NCBI RefSeq assembly: GCF_018704125.1
Contig: NZ_JAGTIS010000011.1
Span: 124,001-188,000 of the forward strand
Origin: Metapseudomonas boanensis
GTDB lineage: Bacteria > Pseudomonadota > Gammaproteobacteria > Pseudomonadales > Pseudomonadaceae
Reading direction: 5' to 3'
Length of the DNA: 64,000 nucleotides
Shown here: piece after piece, positions 58,518 through 64,000 of the stretch
How the letters are laid out: every line of letters starts with the position of its first letter
How positions within the stretch are numbered: the stretch's first letter is position 1
Program-made: the position numbers and the translations under genes
Notes under the pieces: model-generated
Told to the model about the DNA's origin: nothing
Database searches by the model: none
The model's input: only the letters and a program-made list of their open reading frames with translations

Positions 58518-58931
58518 ATGAAGATCGATCCCTACCTCACCTTCGACGGCCAGTGCGGCCCGGCTTTCCAGTTCTATGCCAAGTGCCTGAACGGCACTCT
58601 GGAGGCCTTCCTCACGTTCGCCGAGACACCGGCTTGCAACGAGGTGCCGGAAGACTTCCGTGACAAGATCATCCACGCCCGCCTGGCCGTTGGCGACCAG
58701 GTGATCATGGGCTCTGACTGCCCGCCACATCAGCCCTATGAGCCGATCCGCGGTATCAGTGTGTCGATCAATGTCGACCGCGTTGTCGAAGCCGAGCGGG
58801 TGTTCAACGCCCTGGTCGAGGGCGGCCAGGTGCGGATGCCGCTGCAGAAGACCTTCTGGGCCGAGCGCTTCGGCATGCTGGTGGATCGGTTCGGGGTGCC
58901 CTGGATGGTCAACTGCGAGAAGGATCAGTAG
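58518..58931 (+). CDS. VOC/PhnB-like protein (glyoxalase-superfamily fold)
   Basis: 137-residue protein of the PhnB (3-dmu-9_3-mt) branch of the vicinal-oxygen-chelate superfamily. It begins MKIDPYLTFDGQCGPAFQFYAKCLNGTLEAFLTF and ends in GMLVDRFGVPWMVNCEK, both diagnostic. The ATG at 58518 follows AAAGGAGA. Paired with the YCII gene upstream. Metal dependence and substrate are not known. Confidence 0.88.
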   Translation: MKIDPYLTFDGQCGPAFQFYAKCLNGTLEAFLTFAETPACNEVPEDFRDKIIHARLAVGDQVIMGSDCPPHQPYEPIRGISVSINVDRVVEAERVFNALVEGGQVRMPLQKTFWAERFGMLVDRFGVPWMVNCEKDQ

Positions 58932-59101
58932 GGGAGAGCGCTTGGGGTTGGGGATGAAGCGACCTTAAAGGATGGATGAGGGGAGTGGGCTTCACACCGG
59001 ATTGGCAATCCACGGTGAGGGCTGGCGGCGTGGGCTTCCGATTTTGGTTTCTGGCTGAATGTTGCGTTGGCTTCAGATCGCCGTTTCGCCCCCTCGGGCG
59101 A

Positions 59102-59131
59102 GTTTCTTTTGGCAGTCACCCCAAAAGAAAC
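59102..59131. repeat. GTTTCTTTTGG inverted repeat
   Basis: Perfect 11-bp arms GTTTCTTTTGG (59102-59112) and CCAAAAGAAAC (59121-59131), followed by CAAAAGG and a GC-rich palindrome. I recall this as a recurrent intergenic motif in beta- and gammaproteobacteria. Confidence 0.75.
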
Positions 59132-59339
59132 CAAAAGGGCTTGCCCCTGCATCCGGCCCCGCCTGCGGCGGGGTCCCCTCCCTCCATCGCCGCTCGCAAC
59201 ATCCATGTTGCTCGTCCCCTTCCACAACGATTCCACTCAGGCCTCCTGAAGGGGCGACTCTGCGGCCCCACCTCTTTTCGCCCGATTCCAGATTGCAGTG
59301 GGCATGGCCTTCGCTGAAGAACAGCAGTTCAGAGTCACC

Positions 59340-59362
59340 CCTCTACCTCTGGGAGAGGGGCC
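59340..59362. repeat. CCCCTCT/AGAGGGG palindrome
   Basis: CCCCTCT (59340-59346) and AGAGGGG (59356-59362), followed by CCGGGGGTGAGGG. Same family as the units at 32033-32054 and 57757-57793. Confidence 0.65.
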
Positions 59363-59638
59363 GGGGGTGAGGGATGGTCCCCTCAACAGGCCGAGCGGAC
59401 GCACAATAAACGGGGACGCAAGACGGGGATGTCTCGTCGTGACAGCCCTCAGAACGGTGTGTAGCAAGAGAGCGGAACGGAAACCCTCAGGCCACTCGTC
59501 AAGCAGCCAGACGACATGGCTTCAAGCGGCCTCGCACAATATTGCCAATCCGGCATGAGCCCCCAGCATCCGCCCCCTGCCCAAATCCGCCGATCTGGTC
59601 TACAAATCTCCCATCCGCCATCCACGCAAGGACATCCC

Positions 59639-60076
59639 ATGGACCCCTTCATGCAAGCCGCCCTCGAAGAAGCCCGCCTCGGTCTCGCCGAGGGGGGCAT
59701 TCCCATCGGCTCGGTCATCGTCCACAAGGGCCGGATCATCGGCCGCGGCCATAACCGGCGTATCCAGCAAGGCAGTGCCATCAAGCACGGCGAAATGGAT
59801 GCCTTCGAGAACGCCGGCCGCCAGCCCGCCAGCGTCTACCGCGAGGCAGTGCTATACACCACGCTGTCGCCCTGTTCCATGTGCAGCGGCGCGATCCTGC
59901 TCTACGGCATTCCCAAGGTGATCATTGGCGAGAACCGCACCTTCATGGGCGAGGAGGAGCTACTGCGCTCGCGAGGTGTGGAGCTCGAGGTCCTTCAGGA
60001 TGCAAGCTGTGTAGGGTTGATGCGAGACTTCATCTCGGCAAGGCCCGAACTCTGGAATGAGGATATCGGTGAGTAG
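59639..60076 (+). CDS. Cytosine deaminase-like enzyme, yeast FCY1 type
   Basis: Zinc deaminase of the cytidine deaminase-like fold. Zinc and catalytic residues: His50 and Glu52 (KHGEMDAFENAGR), Cys79 and Cys82 (TTLSPCSMCSGAILLYGIP). The order H-G-E, E-N-A-G-R, T-T-L-S-P-C-x-M-C-x-G-A-I, Y-G-I-P, V-I-I-G-E-N and the C-terminal R-P-x-x-W-x-E-D-I-G-E follow the yeast cytosine deaminase almost step by step, which separates it from TadA and from guanine deaminases. 145 residues; the ATG follows GCAAGGAC. Likely a pyrimidine-salvage enzyme (cytosine to uracil), though other bases are possible. No codB-like permease is adjacent. Confidence 0.83.
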   Translation: MDPFMQAALEEARLGLAEGGIPIGSVIVHKGRIIGRGHNRRIQQGSAIKHGEMDAFENAGRQPASVYREAVLYTTLSPCSMCSGAILLYGIPKVIIGENRTFMGEEELLRSRGVELEVLQDASCVGLMRDFISARPELWNEDIGE

Positions 60077-60228
60077 GGCGCTGCTGCCCGGCACTCGTGC
60101 GGGCGATGGGACCAACCAAAGTTCTCCTTGCTCGCTGTGTCAACTGGTTTCCAGCGTCTATGCTGAGCAAGGCGCCGAGGAGCAAATTTTGGCGCCAGGT
60201 TCGACTGGGACTCTTCAAGGAGAACTCG

Positions 60229-61332
60229 ATGATCCCCTCTGGCCTTTCCGATCAGATGTTCTCGCGTAGCTTCCTGGATGTGCTGATTCGCGCCGGCCTT
60301 ATCGCTGTGCTGGCGATCTCCTGCTATCAGGTGTTTCAGCCGTTCCTGAACCTGATGCTCTGGGCCCTGATCCTGGCGGTGACCTTCTACCCGCTGCATC
60401 TCAAGCTCAAGCAGAAAATGGGGATGCGGGATGGGCAGGTGGCGACTCTGATCATTCTGGTTTCGCTGGCCCTGTTGATGGTTCCGATCTACCTGTTGGC
60501 CATTTCCATTGCTGAATCGGTCCAGGGCGCCCTGGAGCTGATCAAGGGGGGAGAGTTGCACATCCCCCCACCCAACGAATCCGTCGCCGGCTGGCCGCTA
60601 ATTGGCCAGAGTCTGTTCGACTTCTGGCAGCAGGCATCTGTCGATCTGACCAGCCTGTTGAAGAAGCTCATGCCGCACCTGCGCGGTATGGGCCTGGGCC
60701 TGCTTGGCAAACTGGCTGGGGTGGGCGCAGGCTTCTTGCTATTCATCGGAGCGTTGATCGTGGCCGGGATCGTCATGGCCTATGGCTCCAACGGAACCCA
60801 AAGTGCAGTGCAGATCGCCACGCGTATCTCTGGTCCGGAGCGGGGTCCGCAGATCGCTGAGCTCTGCACGGCCACCATACGTGCCGTCGCCCAGGGCGTG
60901 GTGGGTATCGCCTTCATCCAGATGTTGCTGGTCGGCGTCGGTTTCGTCGTCATGGGCATACCGGGCGCCGGCCTGCTGGCCTTGGCCGTCCTGCTACTCG
61001 GCATCATGCAATTGCCCGCCACCCTCATCACTATCCCGGTGATCATCTTCGTCTTCGCCACACAAGGTCCAACGATTGGGGTGATTGTCTTCTCCATCTA
61101 CACCTTCGTCGCCGGCCTGGCCGATAACGTGCTCAAACCCTTACTGCTGGGCCGAGGGGTCAATGTGCCAATGCCTGTAGTGCTGATCGGCGCCCTGGGC
61201 GGCATGGTCACGGGCGGCATCATTGGCTTGTTCATCGGTCCGGTGATCCTGGGGGTGGGTTACATGCTGTTCTGGCACTGGGTGGAGGATCCGCGCCCGG
61301 ACACAGAGCTGGGCGAAGAGAAGGCGACTTGA
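60229..61332 (+). CDS. AI-2E family transporter (PF01594)
   Basis: Inner-membrane protein of the AI-2E/UPF0118 family, whose members export small molecules or exchange ions (AI-2 exporter TqsA, Na+/H+ antiporters). About eight membrane segments: two near residues 18-55 (RAGLIAVLAISCYQVFQPFLN), a soluble part (about 85-150), and the conserved C-terminal bundle with VAQGVVGIAFIQMLLVGVGF and ADNVLKPLLLGRGVNVPMPVVLIGALGG. 367 residues. The ATG at 60229 is chosen because of the perfect AAGGAG site eight bases before it. Followed by an outer-membrane factor gene 18 bases on, so possibly one transcript with the efflux genes. Confidence 0.87.
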   Translation: MIPSGLSDQMFSRSFLDVLIRAGLIAVLAISCYQVFQPFLNLMLWALILAVTFYPLHLKLKQKMGMRDGQVATLIILVSLALLMVPIYLLAISIAESVQGALELIKGGELHIPPPNESVAGWPLIGQSLFDFWQQASVDLTSLLKKLMPHLRGMGLGLLGKLAGVGAGFLLFIGALIVAGIVMAYGSNGTQSAVQIATRISGPERGPQIAELCTATIRAVAQGVVGIAFIQMLLVGVGFVVMGIPGAGLLALAVLLLGIMQLPATLITIPVIIFVFATQGPTIGVIVFSIYTFVAGLADNVLKPLLLGRGVNVPMPVVLIGALGGMVTGGIIGLFIGPVILGVGYMLFWHWVEDPRPDTELGEEKAT

Positions 61333-61350
61333 TGCGGCTGGACCGCCCCT

Positions 61351-62883
61351 ATGCCGTCATCACCAGTCCCAGTCTGGATACTCCTGTTCGGAGCCATCGG
61401 GCTCTCCGGCTGCGTGCAGTTGGGGCCCGACTTCCAGTCGCCGCGTGAGGGCTGGATCGAGCACTGGAACAGCCCAGCGATCGAACAGGCGAGCCTGCAG
61501 CACCCGCAACCTGACTTTCGCCAGTGGTGGCAGGTATTCGCTGATCCAACCCTCGATGCGCTGATCGCTGAAGCGGATGCGAACAACCCGAGCCTGGAAA
61601 TTGCCGGCCTGCGAGTCGTGGAGGCCCGTGCTCAGCTCGGAATCGCCCTGAGCGGGCGCTACCCGCAGTTGCAGCAGGGGCGCGCCGACAGCGTCTATTT
61701 CGAGCGTCACCAGTCCGGAGGCAGGAACCCGCAGAACAGTCACTTCTGGGAGCACAGCGCCGGTTTCGAAATTGGCTGGGAACTGGACTTCTGGGGGCGC
61801 TTCAGCCGCGCTATCGAGTCCGCCGATGCCGCCTACTTCGCCGCACAGGCCAACTACGAAGACGTGCTGGTCCTGCTCCGCGCCCAGGTGGCGGAAACCT
61901 ATTTCACGCTGCGCACTTCCGAGGCTCGCCTGCGCATCGCCCGCGAGAACGCCAATCGGCAGAAGCGCAGCCTGGAAATAACCGAGCGCCTATTCAAAAG
62001 TGGTGACACGGGTGAGCTCGATTTCCAGCAGGCCAAGACTCAGTACCTTGGCACCCTGAGCACCATTCCTGACTTCGAGGCCCAGGTGGCGCGTACGCGC
62101 AATGCCCTGGCCGTGCTGATTGGCCGTCCGCCGAGCCCTCTGACGGAACTGCCTGAGCAGCAAGGGCTGATTCCGCTGCCCGACCGCGCCGTGCTGCAGG
62201 ATGTCCCGGCCAACCTGCTGCTACGGCGCCCGGACGTACGCGCCGCTGAACTCGCGGTTGCGGCCCAGTCTGCCCTGATCGGCGTGTCCGAAGCAGACCT
62301 GTATCCCTCCCTGAGCCTGCTGGGCAGTATTGGCTGGACGGCCACCACCCTGGATGGTGCTTCTGACAGCTTCGACCTCGTTGCCGGCCCCAGCCTGGTC
62401 TGGAATCTCTTCGACTACGGTCGCATCAAGAACAATGTGCGGGTGCAGGATGCCCGCCTGCAGCAGCTGATCGAAGCTTACCGAGACGGAGTCCGTCAGG
62501 CCGCGCGTGAAGCCGACGATGCGGCCACGGGAATGACCAAGGCGCTGGAAAGCGAGGGCATCCGCCACGAGGCGGCCCTGGCGGCAATGCGCTCGCTGGA
62601 GCTGGCCAACGACCAATACCTTGAGGGCTTTGCGGATTTCCAGCGTGTGTTGGATGCCCAGCGCGAGCTGTTCCAGCAACAGGAGAGTTACCTGGTCAGC
62701 CGTAACGATGCCGTGCTCAGCCTGATCGCCCTGTACAAGGCTCTCGGTGGCGGTTGGTACAGGGCAGAGCCGGTCATCGACCCGGCTACTCGCGAACAGA
62801 TGGAACAACGCACCGACTGGGGCGGCCTGCTGGACGAGCCCCCGCCCACCCAAGCTTCTCCGCCCTCCGAACAAGGTGAGTGA
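61351..62883 (+). CDS. Efflux outer-membrane factor lipoprotein (OprM/NodT family)
   Basis: TolC-like outer-membrane channel of a tripartite efflux pump. Lipobox LSGC with Cys21, then VQLGPDFQSPR, two OEP repeats (DPTLDALIAEADANNPSLEIAGLRVVEARAQLGIA and LLLRRPDVRAAELAVAAQSALIGVSEADLYPSLSLLGSIGW) and the closing segment ALYKALGGGWYRAE. 510 residues, with a proline-rich tail. The membrane-fusion gene follows two bases after its stop. Substrate unknown. Confidence 0.9.
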   Translation: MPSSPVPVWILLFGAIGLSGCVQLGPDFQSPREGWIEHWNSPAIEQASLQHPQPDFRQWWQVFADPTLDALIAEADANNPSLEIAGLRVVEARAQLGIALSGRYPQLQQGRADSVYFERHQSGGRNPQNSHFWEHSAGFEIGWELDFWGRFSRAIESADAAYFAAQANYEDVLVLLRAQVAETYFTLRTSEARLRIARENANRQKRSLEITERLFKSGDTGELDFQQAKTQYLGTLSTIPDFEAQVARTRNALAVLIGRPPSPLTELPEQQGLIPLPDRAVLQDVPANLLLRRPDVRAAELAVAAQSALIGVSEADLYPSLSLLGSIGWTATTLDGASDSFDLVAGPSLVWNLFDYGRIKNNVRVQDARLQQLIEAYRDGVRQAAREADDAATGMTKALESEGIRHEAALAAMRSLELANDQYLEGFADFQRVLDAQRELFQQQESYLVSRNDAVLSLIALYKALGGGWYRAEPVIDPATREQMEQRTDWGGLLDEPPPTQASPPSEQGE

Positions 62884-62885
62884 CG

Positions 62886-64000
62886 ATGAGCGAACAACCG
62901 CAGCCTCCCGTCCCTGAATCGGCTCCGCAGGAAGCAGTGAGCGAGGCCGATCCGGTCAAAAAAGGGACGAGATGGGTGGTCGGACTGATTGTCCTGAGCC
63001 TCGCCTGGTACTTGATGGCTGATCGCTTTACGCCCTATACGCAGCAGGCGCGTGTGCAGACTTTCGTGGTGCCGGTGGCGGCCGAGGTGTCTGGCCGGGT
63101 GACCCAGGTTCACGCGCGCAACAATCTGGACGTGAGGGCAGGCGACATGTTGTTCGAGGTCGATCCGCAGCAGTATCAGATCGCGGTTGACCGCGCCCGC
63201 GCCGATCTGGAAACCACGCGTCGGCAGATCGGCGCCAGCACTGCGGCGATCGATTCGGCGCTGGCTTCCCTGCGTGCAGCGCAGGCTAACGAACTCAAGG
63301 CAAAGCAGGATAACGACCGCCTCGAGCGCCTGTACCGCGAAGACCCGGGCACCATTTCCGTACGCCGTCTCGAAGGCGCCCGAGCCACCCTCGAACAAGC
63401 CATCAGTCAGGTCGCGGCAGCCCGCGCCGACGTGCAGCGTGCGCGTGAGCAGCAGGGCGGCAGCGAGGAGGAGAACGCGCAGTTGCGCAGCGCCGCCACC
63501 GCCCTTGAGAAGGCCGAGCTGGACCTGGCCAATACCCGCATACGAGCCCGTTCGGCGGGCCTGATCACCGACCTGCGCACCGATGTCGGCCAGTATGCGG
63601 CCGCCGGCAATCCGGTCATGACGCTGATTGCGATCCACGACCTGTGGATAAGCGCAGACCTGACCGAGAACAACCTCAGCCACGTCGAGCCCGGCACACC
63701 GGTTGCGATTGTGTTGGACGCTTACCCTGGCGAGGTATTCGAGGGGCGAGTACGCAGCGTCGGATACGGTGTCAGCGTTGGCCAGGCCACCGCGCCGGGC
63801 ACCTTGCCGACCGTGCAGAATAGCCGGGACTGGCTGCGCCCGGCGCAACGCTTTCCGGTGATCATCGAGTTCGATCCAGGCGAGCTGCCCGGAGTGCAGG
63901 GCCTGCGGGTTGGTGGTCAGGCGGAAGTAATGGCTTTCCCAAGCAGGGGTAACCCGCTCAACCCGCTTGGCTGGCTTTTCATCCACTTCATGAGCTGGCT
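62886..64000 (+). CDS. HlyD/EmrA-type membrane-fusion protein (partial, cut by window end)
   Basis: Periplasmic adaptor of the same efflux system. The first 371 residues are present: a cytoplasmic Pro/Glu-rich N-terminus, one membrane segment at 30-46 (WVVGLIVLSLAWYLMAD), lipoyl half (VQTFVVPVAAEVSGRVTQVHARNNLDVRAGDMLFEVDPQQY), coiled-coil hairpin (about 105-195), second lipoyl half (LANTRIRARSAGLITDLRTDVGQYAAAG) and beta-barrel region. No stop before 64000. Its form is closest to AaeA/EmrA adaptors; the pump subunit, an aromatic-acid exporter (FUSC) or MFS protein, should lie just beyond the window. Confidence 0.88.
   Translation, partial: MSEQPQPPVPESAPQEAVSEADPVKKGTRWVVGLIVLSLAWYLMADRFTPYTQQARVQTFVVPVAAEVSGRVTQVHARNNLDVRAGDMLFEVDPQQYQIAVDRARADLETTRRQIGASTAAIDSALASLRAAQANELKAKQDNDRLERLYREDPGTISVRRLEGARATLEQAISQVAAARADVQRAREQQGGSEEENAQLRSAATALEKAELDLANTRIRARSAGLITDLRTDVGQYAAAGNPVMTLIAIHDLWISADLTENNLSHVEPGTPVAIVLDAYPGEVFEGRVRSVGYGVSVGQATAPGTLPTVQNSRDWLRPAQRFPVIIEFDPGELPGVQGLRVGGQAEVMAFPSRGNPLNPLGWLFIHFMSW

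Larger units (their letters stand above)
58932..59638. other. 707-bp repeat-rich gap
   Basis: No credible gene. It holds two repeat elements listed separately (59102-59131 and 59340-59362), GC-rich runs such as CCCCGCCTGCGGCGGGG (an inverted repeat at about 59158-59174), and several short open frames without ribosome sites. The region looks like accumulated intergenic repeats. Confidence 0.55.

Overview
The window is a stretch of chromosome from a GC-rich gammaproteobacterium, almost certainly a Pseudomonas in the broad sense. The gene order (iscX-ndk-rlmN-pilF-rodZ-ispG-hisS-yfgM-bamB-der; guaB-guaA; mltF/purL; purT; ffh-rpsP-rimM-trmD-rplS; xerD-dsbC-hom-thrC; recJ) is the conserved core order I associate with that genus, protein lengths match Pseudomonas orthologues, and the intergenic repeats are of Pseudomonas type. 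The genus call is inference from recall, not a database search. No phage, CRISPR array, tRNA or rRNA gene was seen.

Layout. 1-9.5 kb: end of iscX, then a long co-directional run for nucleotide metabolism, rRNA methylation, type IV pilus assembly, cell shape, isoprenoid synthesis, His-tRNA charging and outer-membrane protein assembly, closed by a strong terminator, then the ribosome GTPase Der. 9.6-11.6 kb: an overlapping aminotransferase/omega-amidase pair. 11.6-12.3 kb: accessory patch with a frameshifted chitin-binding remnant and a 311-bp non-coding element with terminal inverted repeats and an 11-bp direct repeat, sitting in what looks like the leuA terminator. 12.3-18 kb (minus strand): leuA with a probable leader peptide, a YbdG-type mechanosensitive channel, an M23 peptidase and xseA. 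18-22 kb: a zinc-ribbon protein, guaB and guaA. 22-26.4 kb: divergent Tat-exported intradiol dioxygenase and multicopper oxidase, tadA, and an aromatic amino acid permease. 26.4-32 kb: mltF and purL, divergent. 32-39.2 kb: a frameshifted CDGSH iron-sulfur gene, a NIF3-like protein, an L,D-transpeptidase, two Nudix hydrolases, a gamma-carbonic-anhydrase-like protein, DUF1289, purT, an SGNH hydrolase, a shortened CorC protein and a CcsA/YpjD protein. 39.3-42.8 kb: ffh and the rpsP-rimM-trmD-rplS operon. 42.8-48 kb: an orphan 1201-residue BvgS-like hybrid kinase, a thioesterase and about 700 bp of decayed sequence. 48-57.7 kb: xerD, dsbC, hom, thrC, a class III CoA-transferase, a diguanylate cyclase, yaeQ and recJ. 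57.7-64 kb: a YCII/DGPF and VOC pair, a repeat-rich gap, a yeast-type cytosine deaminase, an AI-2E family protein, and an outer-membrane factor with the start of its membrane-fusion protein, cut by the window end.

Most of the window is ordinary housekeeping DNA. The points most worth a second look are the leuA leader peptide with a near-leaderless promoter, the terminator-borne miniature element, the divergent periplasmic oxidase/dioxygenase pair (the oxidase has Leu at the predicted axial type-1 copper position), the orphan phosphorelay kinase, the yeast-type cytosine deaminase and the one-base frameshift in the CDGSH gene. I did not find a clearly undescribed multigene system.
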